A DNA stretch of 64,000 nucleotides from Alphaproteobacteria bacterium (GCA_015062535.1 SUUK01000001.1:482903-546902); one strand, 5' to 3'; counted from the first letter of the stretch, positions 9,415 through 18,995 are shown. The notes: generated from the letters alone by a model not told the origin. A program made the numbers and translations.

Positions 9415-10329
9415 TTATGCAAAAATATCCTCATCTTTATACGGCCCAATTTTAAACACATCAGCCGTTAGCACTCTTTCATTTTTATCAATTTTATCTA
9501 TTTTTTTCATATCTCCCTCATCAAGCATAACATTTAATGCACCCAAATTTTCCCTTAAATGCTCTACATTTTCAGATTTTGGAATAACCACAACTCCTCT
9601 ATTAATATTCCATGCCAAACAAACTTGGTATTCAGATACATTATTTTTTTGAGCAATCTCTTTAATAATTTTATCTTCTACAATTTTTTTATCCCCACTC
9701 CCAATAGGAGCATAAGCCGTCATAACAATATTATTATTTCTCAAAAACTCTAAAAGTTCATTTTGCTTTAAATATGGATGACTTTCAACTTGGTTAACCA
9801 TTGGGTTGATTTCTGCCTCATTAATTAACTTTTCAAGCCTTTTTACTCCAAAATTTGCAACTCCAATCGCTTTTGCTTTTCCCAAACGATAAAGCTTCTC
9901 CATTTCTTTCCAAGTATCAATAATAGGCGCATCACTTATAAAAAGCATATCTTCATCTTCCAAAGGCATAATCGATTCCTTTTTCTGAGCAACTGGCCAA
10001 TGCATCAAATACAAATCAACATAATCAAGCCTTAACTTTTTTAGACTTTCATCCATTGCTTCTTTTACATCTTCTTTTAGATGCGCATTATTCCACAATT
10101 TTGTAACAATAAACAAATCCTCTCTTTTTATATTATCTTCTTTCATCGCATCAAAGAGAGCCTGCCCAATTTCCTCCTCATTATCATAAATAGATGCTGT
10201 ATCGATATGATTATATCCAAGTTTTAAAGCCCATCTAATCGTTGCATATACACTATTTTTATTACTTTTCCATGTTCCAAGTCCCATAATTGGCATTTTT
10301 ACTTCATTACTTAAAACTACACTTTTCAT
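9415..10329 (-). CDS. Aldo/keto reductase
   Basis: NADPH-dependent oxidoreductase of the AKR superfamily (TIM barrel), similar to 2,5-diketo-gluconate reductase types. The catalytic tetrad is visible: Asp in HIDTASIYDNE, Tyr in the same stretch, Lys in VTKLWN and His in LMHWP. Nucleotide-binding signatures IPKSENVEHLREN and GVANF are present, and the length of about 304 residues is normal. I place the start at the ATG at 10329, because the strong AAGGAGG (10341-10335) is 5 bases away; a GTG one codon earlier would be too close. Substrate cannot be told from sequence. Confidence 0.9.
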   Translation of the reverse strand: MKSVVLSNEVKMPIMGLGTWKSNKNSVYATIRWALKLGYNHIDTASIYDNEEEIGQALFDAMKEDNIKREDLFIVTKLWNNAHLKEDVKEAMDESLKKLRLDYVDLYLMHWPVAQKKESIMPLEDEDMLFISDAPIIDTWKEMEKLYRLGKAKAIGVANFGVKRLEKLINEAEINPMVNQVESHPYLKQNELLEFLRNNNIVMTAYAPIGSGDKKIVEDKIIKEIAQKNNVSEYQVCLAWNINRGVVVIPKSENVEHLRENLGALNVMLDEGDMKKIDKIDKNERVLTADVFKIGPYKDEDIFA

Positions 10330-10505
10330 CACATCCTCCTTATTGTTGTTATAAAAAAATAATCCTTAAAAACAAAAATTAAACCCTTGTTTCTTAAGAA
10401 ATACATTTTTTTCCTTGCATAAAAAAAATATATAAACTAAAGTTTAGCTATCGTTTATAATTCAAGAACGATGAAACCTTAATTTTTTAAGAGGGATTGT
10501 ATACA

Positions 10506-11048
10506 ATGAAAAAAACTTTATTATTGGCAGGTTTTGCCGGAATGATTGCTGCAAATGCAAACGCTATTGACGCAACTCCATATGTTGGTTTAGACGTAAA
10601 TTTTGCTATGACAGATGCTGATACAGCATTATCAAAAGCTGGTGTATTAGATGATTCTGTTTATTCTTTATCAGGTGTATTAGGTGCTAGAACAGAACGT
10701 TTTGGTTTAGAATACTTCTACAACAATGGTTTCAGAGGCCACAAAAATGACAACACAACACGTATCACAGGTATGGGTGTTGATGCTCTTGCATTCCAAG
10801 ACTTAGGTTGTTCTGGTCGTTGGGAATTAGTAGGTTCTGCTGGTCTTGCAGACTACAAAATTAAATCACACTTAAATGATGGTGGCAACTACAGTGACCA
10901 CGGTTTAGCTTACCGTTTAGGTGCTGGTGTTCAATATGCAGTTTCTGAGAACACAACATTCCGTGCTATGTATCATCATTCATGGATTAACGGCTCTCAC
11001 TTAGATGCATTAGATGAATTCACAGTTGGTTTAAGATACGCATTCTAA
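10506..11048 (+). CDS. Small outer-membrane beta-barrel protein
   Basis: Predicted surface barrel of 180 residues. A signal peptide MKKTLLLAGFAGMIAANANA ends at the classical ANA site, and the mature protein alternates hydrophobic and polar residues with many Gly and aromatic residues. It ends in GLRYAF, the terminal Phe recognised by the BAM machinery. It resembles the eight-stranded OmpA/OmpX-like (OMP_b-brl) group, but I cannot name a family member. The ATG at 10506 is preferred over an upstream TTG because GAGGG at 10491 is about 10 bases before it. The codon choice looks like that of an abundant protein. A strong terminator follows. Confidence 0.8.
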   Translation: MKKTLLLAGFAGMIAANANAIDATPYVGLDVNFAMTDADTALSKAGVLDDSVYSLSGVLGARTERFGLEYFYNNGFRGHKNDNTTRITGMGVDALAFQDLGCSGRWELVGSAGLADYKIKSHLNDGGNYSDHGLAYRLGAGVQYAVSENTTFRAMYHHSWINGSHLDALDEFTVGLRYAF

Positions 11049-11064
11049 TTTGAGCATATCAAAT

Positions 11065-11098
11065 AAAAAAGGCCTATCAATGATAGGTCTTTTTTTTA
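11065..11098. terminator. Bidirectional terminator
   Basis: Hairpin of GGCCTATC with GATAGGTC (11071-11089), flanked by six A on the left and eight T on the right. It separates the barrel gene from the convergent ankyrin gene, whose stop is at 11096. Confidence 0.8.
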
Positions 11099-11998
11099 TT
11101 CTCTAAACACTTGCTTTTGCCCAAAAATATTTTTGCTACTTTCTTTTTTCCTCAAAGTATCAAACATAATCTTTCTAATATTTTCATCTGCCATCAATAT
11201 TGCACTTTTTCCATAATCATCTTTTAAATGAAGGTCTGCCCTATTTGATACTAAAATCTTAATAACCTCAATATTATTTCTCTTTATTGCATGCATAAGG
11301 GCTGTTCGACCATTATTATCCTGTGCATTAATCTCAGCACCGCTATTTATAAACAATTTTACAATTTCAATTCGATTTTCACCAACTGCATTAATAAGCG
11401 GAGTATTGCCCCACTTATCCCGATAATTTACCACTCCGCCATTTTCTATTATCTTTTTTGCAATAGCAACATTTCTAACAAAACTTAAAGCTCTTCTTTT
11501 ATGTACATCAAACGCATTTACATTTGCATTTCTTTCTAAGAGCAATTCCACCATTTTTTCATCATTAAGACTAACTGCTTTCATTAATAATGACATCAAA
11601 CTATTATTTGCATCATTAACATTCCCATCATTATCAAGTATCAATCTAGCTTTTTCTATATTTTTTTCTTCAACAGCCCTAAAAAGTGGAGTTCTAAAAG
11701 CCACATCTTTTTGATGAACATCAGCTCCATTTTCAATAAATACTCTAGCAACATCAACATTTTTTACTTCACCAAGAGGAGATACTCTACAACTTTTTTC
11801 ATTTACTTCATTTACCTCAGCGCCATAATCAATCAGTAGTCTTGCTATATTTTCATCTTCAACATACATTAGAGCATTTTTATTCTTTTCATCCCAAAAA
11901 CATACATCAGCACCAAGCAAACAAAGCATTTTTGTTTTTTCAAAATTGCCTTTCTTAACCATATCAATCAATTGTGTCTCTAATATATGTTTATCCAT
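11096..11998 (-). CDS. Ankyrin-repeat protein
   Basis: 300 residues, mostly about eight ankyrin repeats with the TPL/TALMHA and GADVN-type signatures degenerate in the first half and clearer in the second (GNTPLINAVGENRIEIVKL, GRTALMHAIKRNNIEVIKI). There is no signal peptide. Ankyrin stacks bind proteins; in host-associated bacteria such proteins are often secreted effectors, but nothing here shows export. It differs from the 38-54 kb ankyrin genes: the N-terminus is MDKHILETQLIDMV rather than the MSENILEKQL type, and the C-terminal tail is unlike theirs. A good GGAGGTT site precedes the ATG. Confidence 0.88.
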   Translation of the reverse strand: MDKHILETQLIDMVKKGNFEKTKMLCLLGADVCFWDEKNKNALMYVEDENIARLLIDYGAEVNEVNEKSCRVSPLGEVKNVDVARVFIENGADVHQKDVAFRTPLFRAVEEKNIEKARLILDNDGNVNDANNSLMSLLMKAVSLNDEKMVELLLERNANVNAFDVHKRRALSFVRNVAIAKKIIENGGVVNYRDKWGNTPLINAVGENRIEIVKLFINSGAEINAQDNNGRTALMHAIKRNNIEVIKILVSNRADLHLKDDYGKSAILMADENIRKIMFDTLRKKESSKNIFGQKQVFRE

Positions 11999-12052
11999 AT
12001 AACCTCCGAATACCTTTCGATATTACCACTTTTTTATTATTTTTTAAAGCAA

Positions 12053-12075
12053 AAAATCCCCAAACTCGGGGATTT
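12053..12075 (-). terminator. Terminator after def
   Basis: Stem AAATCCCC/GGGGATTT with a six-base loop (12062-12067), read on the minus strand just after the def stop codon and followed by a T-rich run. Confidence 0.75.
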
Positions 12076-12078
12076 TAT

Positions 12079-12585
12079 TTAGCTCTTAGACAATTTCTTA
12101 ATAATCATATTTCTTTTTAATCTGCTAATTCTATCAATATAAAGCACCCCATCTAAATGGTCTGTTTCATGTTGTATAATTACCGCCAAAAAATCCTCAG
12201 CATCAAGAACTTTTTCATTTCCATCATAGTCAAGATACTTAACACTAACCGCTCTATGTCTTTCAACCTCAGCTGATTGCCCCGGAACAGATAAACATCC
12301 TTCATTAAATAAAATCATCTCTTCAGATTTTTTAATAATTTCAGGATTAACCATATAAAGAGGATGAGGTCCTGGCTCTCCCTCTTCTGTAACTTTATCA
12401 TCAATAACAATTATTCTTTTAGAAACTCCAACTTGAGGAGCCGCCAAACCAACTCCTTTATCATGATACATTGTCTCCAACATATCATCTAAAAATTTTC
12501 TTATCTCATCAGTAACTTTTTCAACTTTCTCACATTTTTGAGAAAGTACTTTATGAGGATAAGTATAGAGTTCTAAAATAGCCAT
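12079..12585 (-). CDS. def: Peptide deformylase
   Basis: Metalloenzyme that removes the formyl group from the N-terminal Met of new proteins. All three signature motifs are intact: GVGLAAPQVG at 44-53, EGCLSVP at 95-101 with the metal-ligand Cys97, and HETDH at 139-143 supplying the two metal-ligand His and the catalytic Glu. At 168 residues it is a normal type 1 enzyme. It follows nusB by 24 bases and probably shares its transcript; the more usual partner fmt is not here. Confidence 0.97.
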   Translation of the reverse strand: MAILELYTYPHKVLSQKCEKVEKVTDEIRKFLDDMLETMYHDKGVGLAAPQVGVSKRIIVIDDKVTEEGEPGPHPLYMVNPEIIKKSEEMILFNEGCLSVPGQSAEVERHRAVSVKYLDYDGNEKVLDAEDFLAVIIQHETDHLDGVLYIDRISRLKRNMIIKKLSKS

Positions 12586-12609
12586 AAGAAATTTCCTTTT
12601 TATTTTTCT

Positions 12610-13095
12610 TTATATTCTTACATTTTTAGCAATTTGATCCAAAAGTGCATTAATCATCTTAGGCTCATTTTTGCTAAAGAACGCATATGCCAAATCAACA
12701 TATTCTTGAATAATTACTTTTGTATCAATATCTCTTGTATAAGAAAGTTCATAAACAGCAGAAAGCAAAAGAGCTTGCATTGTTGCATTCATACGGTCAT
12801 AAGCACCACCATCTTTCAAATACAACCTCAAAGAGTTTTCCAAATCCTCTTTCTTCAAATGAATACCTTTAACCAATTTTTCAAAATAAGGTTTATCAAT
12901 TTCAGAAAGTTCAACCATTTCTTCCCCTTTGATTAAATCCTCTTCAATAGCAAAGCGACCAACTTCACCTCTTAAAAAATCTTGAATAACTTCATCAACA
13001 GAAAGACCAGAAAAAGAAACCATATACACAGCTTGCACCGCTGCCAATCTAGCTCCTGATTTTTTTCTAATTTTTTCTGAAACAAACTTAACCAT
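12610..13095 (-). CDS. nusB: Transcription antitermination factor NusB
   Basis: All-helical RNA-binding protein that, with NusE (S10), supports rRNA antitermination. Family features: ARLAAVQAVYMVSF near the N-terminus and the conserved end IIQEYVDLAYAFFSKNEPKMINALLDQ (given only as a landmark here in part: EYVDLAYAFF and NALLDQIAK). I take the ATG at 13095, with GAGGTG four bases upstream, rather than a TTG four codons earlier. It sits between nrdR and def. The common alphaproteobacterial order nrdR-ribH-nusB has lost ribH here. Confidence 0.9.
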   Translation of the reverse strand: MVKFVSEKIRKKSGARLAAVQAVYMVSFSGLSVDEVIQDFLRGEVGRFAIEEDLIKGEEMVELSEIDKPYFEKLVKGIHLKKEDLENSLRLYLKDGGAYDRMNATMQALLLSAVYELSYTRDIDTKVIIQEYVDLAYAFFSKNEPKMINALLDQIAKNVRI

Positions 13096-13125
13096 AAAAC
13101 ACCTCAAACATTAACATTAAACATA

Positions 13126-13575
13126 TTAAGAATTAATTTTGCTAACAAATTCTTCAAAATCTCTAACTTCTTTAAAATCTTTATAAACCGAAGCAAAGCG
13201 AATATAAGCCACCTTATTAATTTTTATTAGCTTATCCATCACTTTCTCACCAATCAAATTAGAGCTAATTTCAAAAACAGTACCTGTTTCAAATTCTCTT
13301 TTAATCTCTTCAACTAATTTTTCTATTTCCAAAACAGATATACCGCATTTGCTAACAGCAAGACTAATTGAGCGCAACAATTTTTCTCTATCAAAAGGAA
13401 CTCTTTCTCCATTCTTTTTGATAACTGTAATATCTTGCAACTGCACCCTTTCATAGGTAGTAAAGCGCCCACCACAATCCGGACACTCTCTTCTGCGTCT
13501 AATTGCTGTTTCATCAACAGTATCTCTAGAATCCTTTACTTGAGTATCTGATTTCCCACAAAAAGGACATTTCAT
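13126..13575 (-). CDS. nrdR: Transcriptional repressor NrdR
   Basis: ATP/dATP-sensing repressor of ribonucleotide reductase genes. At 149 residues it has the usual length. The N-terminal zinc ribbon has Cys3/Cys6 and Cys31/Cys34 (CPFC and CPDC) followed by RFTTYERV; the rest is the ATP-cone domain with VIKKNGERVPFDREKL. It heads a likely nrdR-nusB-def transcript. No NrdR box was recognised in the 142-base gap before murF. Confidence 0.96.
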   Translation of the reverse strand: MKCPFCGKSDTQVKDSRDTVDETAIRRRRECPDCGGRFTTYERVQLQDITVIKKNGERVPFDREKLLRSISLAVSKCGISVLEIEKLVEEIKREFETGTVFEISSNLIGEKVMDKLIKINKVAYIRFASVYKDFKEVRDFEEFVSKINS

Positions 13576-13717
13576 ATTTTTTGCTCCAATTTATTACGTA
13601 ACTTTGTCAATATAAATAAAAACATCATAAAAATCAAGTAAAATTTACTCCTCAAATAACCTAATATTAACCTTTATCATACAAAATAAATCAAATAATA
13701 ACCAAAAGGATTAAGCT

Positions 13718-15043
13718 ATGAAACCAATTACATCAAAAGAAATTTCAACCCTCTTAAACTACACTTTGCCAATCTTTGATACAACTATCAAAGAAATCTC
13801 AACAGATAGCAGAAAAATAGACCCAAACACTCTATTTGTTGCCATAAAAGGTGAAAATTTTGATGGTCACGATTTTATCGAAGATGTAATAAAAAAAGGT
13901 GCTCCGCTTGTCATCACCGAAAGAAAAATAGAAAATATTGACCCTAAACATCAAATCATAGTTCCAAACACACTAAAAGCCTTTGGTTTACTCGCTCATT
14001 ACAATCGCTCATTTTATAAAGGAACATTAATTGCCCTAACAGGAAGTTCTGGCAAAACAACCACCAAAGAATTGCTAAAATCTGCCCTTTCAGTTTATGG
14101 TACAACATATGCCACAACTGGCAACTTTAACAATCATATAGGTGTTCCTCGCTCACTATTAGATATTGATATGTCTGCTCCGTTTGCCATCATAGAAATG
14201 GGAATGTCAGCCTTAAAAGAAATCGAATACTTAACCAAACTTGCAACTCCAGACATTGCCCTTATAACAAACGTATACCCAATGCATATTGAGTTCTTAA
14301 AAACTCTAGAAAATATCGCAATTGCCAAATCAGAAATTTTTGAAGGCTTAAATCCTAACGGTATCGCAGTTTATAATAACGACACCTCACATACCGACAT
14401 CATAAAAAACGAAGCTAAAAAATATACAAACAACATTCACACCTACTCTATCACAGACACCGCAACTTTATCAAAATTATCTTTGATAGATAATGCACCT
14501 CATTGTAAGTCAAATGCTCTTGCAGTCTTAAAAATTATAGAACTTCTTGGTCTTGATATCTCAAAAGCAATACCAACAATAAACAACTTCTCAGCACTCG
14601 ATGGCAGAGGTAAAAAACATCACTTAAAACTAAATAACAAAAACCTCCTCCTCATTGATGATAGTTATTCAGGACAACCAGAAGCAATGAAATTGGCCAT
14701 CAATTCATTAAATACTCTAAAAACAAACGGCAGAAAAATTGCCCTTATCGGTAAAATGGCAGAACTTGGCGATTATACAAAAAAAGCCCACCAAGAAATT
14801 GGCGAAGCCCTAAATAAAACCGATATAGATATTGTAATTGGTGTATGCGAAGAAACCAAAGATATGCTAAATATTTTAGATAAAAAAATCACACAATACT
14901 ACTTCCCAAATATTGAGCAAATACCAGAGTTTTTAACCACTACCCTACTTCAAGATAACGATACAATCCTAATCAAAGGCGCTCACTATTCATCAGCCGT
15001 TTATAAAGTTGCCAAATACCTAATTGATAACTCAACTAAATAA
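13718..15043 (+). CDS. murF: UDP-N-acetylmuramoyl-tripeptide--D-alanyl-D-alanine ligase
   Basis: Cytoplasmic Mur ligase that adds D-Ala-D-Ala to the peptidoglycan precursor. At 441 residues it has three domains: N-terminal substrate domain (STDSRKIDPNTLFVAIKGENFDGHDF), central ATPase with P-loop TGSSGKTTTKE at about 108-118 and the downstream TGNFNNHIGVPRSLL, and the C-terminal domain with DDSYSGQPEAMK and GKMAELGDY. AAAGGATT lies before the ATG. It stands apart from any mur/fts cluster, converging on alr with one base between the two stop codons; the two enzymes share the D-Ala branch. Confidence 0.95.
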   Translation: MKPITSKEISTLLNYTLPIFDTTIKEISTDSRKIDPNTLFVAIKGENFDGHDFIEDVIKKGAPLVITERKIENIDPKHQIIVPNTLKAFGLLAHYNRSFYKGTLIALTGSSGKTTTKELLKSALSVYGTTYATTGNFNNHIGVPRSLLDIDMSAPFAIIEMGMSALKEIEYLTKLATPDIALITNVYPMHIEFLKTLENIAIAKSEIFEGLNPNGIAVYNNDTSHTDIIKNEAKKYTNNIHTYSITDTATLSKLSLIDNAPHCKSNALAVLKIIELLGLDISKAIPTINNFSALDGRGKKHHLKLNNKNLLLIDDSYSGQPEAMKLAINSLNTLKTNGRKIALIGKMAELGDYTKKAHQEIGEALNKTDIDIVIGVCEETKDMLNILDKKITQYYFPNIEQIPEFLTTTLLQDNDTILIKGAHYSSAVYKVAKYLIDNSTK

Positions 15044-15044
15044 A

Positions 15045-16130
15045 CTATTTTTTATAGCTCTTTATAAAACGCTGTCCTTTACCAATGCTAGATACAATCT
15101 CATAGGCAATAGTTCCTGCATCTTTTGCCATATCATCTAACGTATAATCATCATTGACAACCCATACAAAATCGCCAACTTTCATCTCTTTAACATTACT
15201 AATATCAAGAATAATGTTATCCATTGAAACTCTACCAATAATTGGGCAAACTTTTGGTTTCTTATTTTCATAAAACAAAACTTTACCCTTATTAGAAAGC
15301 GACCTAAATAATCCATCACCATACCCAATCGAAGCTGTTGCAATTTTCATTTTAGATTGTGCTTTATATGTTGCCGAATATCCAACATATTCACCTTTAT
15401 CAATTGTTTTTATCTGTAAAATTGGCGCTTTTACTTCAATCACATTTTTCATTTCACTTATTCTATAAGGAGCAGTGTTTATTCCATACATTCCAGCTCC
15501 CAAACGAACCATATCAAAATGGTATTCTTTACCTAAAAACACACCATCAGATGCCGACAAACTAGCTTTAGTTTTCTTAAAAAATCTTTCTTTAATATGC
15601 TTAAAGTTTTCAAGCTGTCTTGCATTCATAAAATGCTCTTTTTCATCAGCCGAAGACAAATGCGACATCACAAAAGAAAATTCTTTCAACTCATCATCAC
15701 TTAAACGTTCTAAATCTTTTACCCCAAAACCTAGACGATTAAGCCCTGTCTCAACTTGTATAACTGGCTTTACCCCTTCTATCCTATTTTTCTTCCAAAA
15801 CGAAAACATCTCAACAGATGAAATCACTGGAACTAATTTGCATTTTCTAAAAATATCAATACTATCTTCACCAATACCCTGCAAAACAAAAATCATTGCA
15901 TCTTTTGCACATTCAAAAATCTTTTCTCCTTCAAGTGCATGAGCTACAAAAAAATGTCTACACCCCACACTATAAAGCGCCTCCGCAACCTCTTTTCCAC
16001 CAAGGCCATATGCATCATCTTTAACAACTGCCCCCGCAATTGATTTTTCAGCCATACTTTTAAGCATTAAATAATTTTCTTTAATTTTTTTTAGGTTGAT
16101 ATTTAGAACTGGCATGGTATATAAAGACAT
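15045..16130 (-). CDS. alr: Alanine racemase
   Basis: PLP enzyme that makes D-Ala for peptidoglycan. With the ATG at 16130 it is 361 residues. The PLP Lys is K37 in AVVKDDAYGLG; the C-terminal domain shows the Tyr-containing YVGYSATY, SIGYGDGLFRSL and GRVSMDNIILD. In-frame starts exist up to 16196 but would run into the divergent tatD gene; 16130 matches where family members begin (a short leader before VLNINLKKIKENY). The ribosome site there is weak, so the start is less certain than the identity. The canonical DAYG motif is present. Confidence 0.92.
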   Translation of the reverse strand: MSLYTMPVLNINLKKIKENYLMLKSMAEKSIAGAVVKDDAYGLGGKEVAEALYSVGCRHFFVAHALEGEKIFECAKDAMIFVLQGIGEDSIDIFRKCKLVPVISSVEMFSFWKKNRIEGVKPVIQVETGLNRLGFGVKDLERLSDDELKEFSFVMSHLSSADEKEHFMNARQLENFKHIKERFFKKTKASLSASDGVFLGKEYHFDMVRLGAGMYGINTAPYRISEMKNVIEVKAPILQIKTIDKGEYVGYSATYKAQSKMKIATASIGYGDGLFRSLSNKGKVLFYENKKPKVCPIIGRVSMDNIILDISNVKEMKVGDFVWVVNDDYTLDDMAKDAGTIAYEIVSSIGKGQRFIKSYKK

Positions 16131-16163
16131 ATCTGTTATCCCAAACAAAAGGTTAAATACTTC

Positions 16164-16886
16164 ATGCATTTTATCGATACCCACATTCATTTGCAAGACT
16201 TTAATCCAGATTTTGCACTAGAGGTTATAAATAACCCTTGTTTAAAAAAAATGATATTAATCTCAGCCAAAAAAGAAGATTTTTCAAAAATATCTTCACT
16301 TGCCACCAAATATAAAGATAAAATCATTCCAGCATACGGCATTCACCCTTGGTATAACGATACTCAAAATTCAATTGACACACTAGAAAAAGAACTTTCA
16401 AATAACCCGCTAGCCCTTGTTGGTGAAATTGGCTTAGATAACCTAAAGCAAAAAGTTTCTCCTCTTCAACATGACTTATTTAACAAACAACTAGACCTTG
16501 CAAAACACTACAATCGCCCAATCATCATCCATGGAGCAAAAGCATTTAATGAACTTTTAACCTATGAAACCCGTTTAAAACAAACCAAATTCGTATACCA
16601 TGGTTTTACCAAAAACTTTGAGCTATTAAAATTTATAAATAGATGTAACGGCTACTTTGGTTTAGGACCAATGTTTTTAAAACAAAAAAATGCCAGCACC
16701 TATTTTAATCTAATGCCCATAGATAAAATATTATTTGAAACAGATGCCCCTTATCAACTAGATGAAAAAACATATAACCAAACCACAAAAGAAAATCTTG
16801 AAAAATTATCAAAAATCTCTACAATCTCATTACCAAAACTACAAAACATTCTTCTAAAAAACACAATGGAGTTCATAAAATGCTAG
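16164..16886 (+). CDS. tatD: TatD family metal-dependent hydrolase (putative DNase)
   Basis: TIM-barrel hydrolase of the TatD group, nucleases that act on DNA ends. Metal ligands are visible: His7 and His9 in DTHIHLQ, Glu88 in GEIGLD, His123 in IIHGAK, His in YHGFTK and Asp in ETDAPY. The 240 residues are a little short for the family (about 255-265), and the gene is fairly divergent, so it could be a YcfH-like relative. It overlaps tcdA by 7 bases, suggesting coupled translation. Confidence 0.85.
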   Translation: MHFIDTHIHLQDFNPDFALEVINNPCLKKMILISAKKEDFSKISSLATKYKDKIIPAYGIHPWYNDTQNSIDTLEKELSNNPLALVGEIGLDNLKQKVSPLQHDLFNKQLDLAKHYNRPIIIHGAKAFNELLTYETRLKQTKFVYHGFTKNFELLKFINRCNGYFGLGPMFLKQKNASTYFNLMPIDKILFETDAPYQLDEKTYNQTTKENLEKLSKISTISLPKLQNILLKNTMEFIKC

Positions 16887-17599
16887 AAGAAAGACTATCA
16901 AGAACAATTGCCCTACTTGGCAAACAAAAAGCAAATACCCTATTTTCTTCAACAGCCATGATAATCGGTTTAGGAGCTGTTGGAGGCTATGCTCTAGAAA
17001 TGCTTGCAAGACTTGGCATCTCAAATTTAATTCTTGTAGACTTTGACACATTTGAACCATCAAACATAAATCGCCAAATTTTAGCTTTAACCAACACCAT
17101 TAATCAAAAAAAATGCGATACTGCCAAAGAGCGTGTTCTAAAAATAAATCCTGATTGTAATGTTATTGCATTAGACCTAAAACTAACTCCATCAAACCTT
17201 GATTTTATCAAAAACTATAAACCAGATTTTATAATTGATGCAATAGATGACATATCTGCCAAAACTTCACTTATCGAGTATCTAGTAAACAATAAATACG
17301 ATTTTATTTCTGCCATGGGCGCCGCTCTTAAATTAAATCCAGAGCTACTAAAAACAACAACTCTAGACCAAACAACTCAATGCCATTTATCTAAAAAACT
17401 ACGAGAAAATTTGCGCAAAAAAAACGTTCCCTTAAAAAAAGTAAATGTTGTTTTTTCAACAGAACCCTCCCATATAATAAAAGATGAAAACAACCAAAAC
17501 ATCTTAGGCTCTCTTCCTCTCGTTCCAATGGCAATGGGAGCAATGCTTGCACATTTTGCCTTAAAAAAATTAATAAAGGAGAACAATCAATGCCTTTAA
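16880..17599 (+). CDS. tcdA: tRNA threonylcarbamoyladenosine dehydratase (TcdA/CsdL, ThiF family)
   Basis: E1-like ATP-dependent enzyme that converts t6A37 of tRNA to the cyclic ct6A form. At 239 residues it shows the nucleotide-binding GLGAVGGYALEMLARLGI (30-47), acidic DFD near 54-56 and the ThiF signature SNINRQ at 61-66. The later DAIDD motif is the usual acidic loop. The closest alternatives within ThiF-like enzymes (MoeB, ThiF) have zinc CxxC pairs, which I do not see. It overlaps both tatD and the next gene by a few bases. Confidence 0.88.
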   Translation: MLEERLSRTIALLGKQKANTLFSSTAMIIGLGAVGGYALEMLARLGISNLILVDFDTFEPSNINRQILALTNTINQKKCDTAKERVLKINPDCNVIALDLKLTPSNLDFIKNYKPDFIIDAIDDISAKTSLIEYLVNNKYDFISAMGAALKLNPELLKTTTLDQTTQCHLSKKLRENLRKKNVPLKKVNVVFSTEPSHIIKDENNQNILGSLPLVPMAMGAMLAHFALKKLIKENNQCL

Positions 17600-18153
17600 T
17601 CTTAAAGCTAGTACTTTTTTTAAGCCTCTTAATTGCAAATACTAATTTATCATATGCTAAACGAGATTTTTATGTTCTAAGAGAAGTAACTTGCACCAAA
17701 GAACTTTGCTACTTAAAAAAGACTAACCTTCCACTTACAGGTGAACTAAGACAATATGATGGCAATGGTAAATTATACATCTCAACCGAATACAAAGATG
17801 GTAAAAAACATGGCGATCAAAAATATTACTACCCAGATGGCAACATCAGTTCACTTGAGCACTTTTTAGATGGCACCATAAACGGACATGCTCGTTCATT
17901 TTATAACAATGGCAAAATAAAAGAAGAAATGTATTTTGATAATGGCTCCAAAGAAATAAGCCACCGCAAATTTTTTGAATCAGGCATACTTTCAGAAGAA
18001 ACCGAATATTCAAACAACAAAAAAAATGGCAGACATCGCACCTTCTACGAGAATGGAAAACTAAAAACAGATGCAACCTTTGATAACGACATCAAAGTTG
18101 TATCACATTGTATATCAAAAAAAGGAAATCGTACAATTTGCAACGATAACTAA
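17590..18153 (+). CDS. Secreted YwqK/MORN-like repeat protein
   Basis: 187 residues with an N-terminal signal peptide (LILKLVLFLSLLIANTNLSYA) and then about five repeats of roughly 22 residues of the type YxDGKKHGxxKYYYPDGxI, FYNNGKIKEEMYFDNG and FYENGKLKTDATFDN. This pattern is the MORN-like YwqK family, found in exported proteins and in some toxin-neutralising proteins; no toxin gene lies beside it. It overlaps the end of tcdA by 10 bases and converges with the glycosyltransferase-like gene, overlapping its end by 4 bases. Confidence 0.75.
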   Translation: MPLILKLVLFLSLLIANTNLSYAKRDFYVLREVTCTKELCYLKKTNLPLTGELRQYDGNGKLYISTEYKDGKKHGDQKYYYPDGNISSLEHFLDGTINGHARSFYNNGKIKEEMYFDNGSKEISHRKFFESGILSEETEYSNNKKNGRHRTFYENGKLKTDATFDNDIKVVSHCISKKGNRTICNDN

Positions 18154-18995
18154 TATTTTTCCATCAAATAAATCATTTCATTTACATCAGAAAAACGCAT
18201 TACACCATCAGGCAATTTTGTCTCATTATGTGAATTAGTAATAACCTTTTTCCCATATCCAATCAATTCATATACCGCATATGGCACATATTTTTTATCA
18301 GGAAGTCTTTTTAAATCTCTATCAAACACTACCATCCTTGCTTTTTCTAACTCTGCAATTTTCTCTTTTTCTTCCAATTCTGCAAAATCAATTGTTGAAT
18401 ATATTTTTGCATTTCTAATTTTACTAACTCTATTGATTACACTCGCATCTTTTTCTTCATAAATATAAATAATATTTTTTGCATCTTTTGTTGTTAAATT
18501 CTGATTTTCACAACTTCCCCCTTCTAAATATCCCACTTCAACACCATTAGCTTTAGCTGCCACAATCAAGGGTTCTTGAATAGAAAGATACTCATCAAAA
18601 TTGCGAAATTCTTCAATATACCCCCCAACAAACCGTTGCACAAAATAAACATTATGAGCTTTTTCATTTACTCTTTTATCAAAAGGAACAAAATCGCCTC
18701 TAACAAATAAATTAACACCAGCATTATCAAGTCTTTTAGGATACAAATCCCCAGCATATGCAAATTCTCTAACCTCGTAACCCTCTTTTTCATATTTGCA
18801 TTTCAAATAAGAAAGCATTGCTTTCAAATCATAATCAACAAGCTTTTCTCTTATTCCAATTCTAAAAGCAACAACTTTATCATCTAAAGTTCTGCCATTA
18901 TATTTTGAAAGTTTTACTCCCAAATAAAACCCCAAAACAACAACTACCACCAAAACCACCACCAAGAATATGTATTTTTTAATCTTATTAATCAT
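18150..18995 (-). CDS. Membrane-anchored protein related to the neighbouring glycosyltransferase
   Basis: 281 residues. One N-terminal membrane segment (KKYIFLVVVLVVVVVLGFYL) is followed by a soluble region. Several stretches parallel the upstream gene in the same order: an early strand-helix with YEKEGYEVREF, and a late strand with YVPYAVYELIGYGKKVITNS, which matches the C-terminal glycosyltransferase half. It is shorter than its neighbour and lacks the acidic DTRADMIEAGYISNR-like motif, so it may be non-catalytic. The ATG at 18995 has GGAG six bases upstream and overlaps the end of the preceding gene by 8 bases, which indicates translational coupling. Confidence 0.6.
   Translation of the reverse strand: MINKIKKYIFLVVVLVVVVVLGFYLGVKLSKYNGRTLDDKVVAFRIGIREKLVDYDLKAMLSYLKCKYEKEGYEVREFAYAGDLYPKRLDNAGVNLFVRGDFVPFDKRVNEKAHNVYFVQRFVGGYIEEFRNFDEYLSIQEPLIVAAKANGVEVGYLEGGSCENQNLTTKDAKNIIYIYEEKDASVINRVSKIRNAKIYSTIDFAELEEKEKIAELEKARMVVFDRDLKRLPDKKYVPYAVYELIGYGKKVITNSHNETKLPDGVMRFSDVNEMIYLMEKY

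Noticed and set aside
17590..18153. Toxin-antitoxin pair based on the YwqK-like protein
   Set aside because: It has a signal peptide and no toxin-like gene is adjacent.
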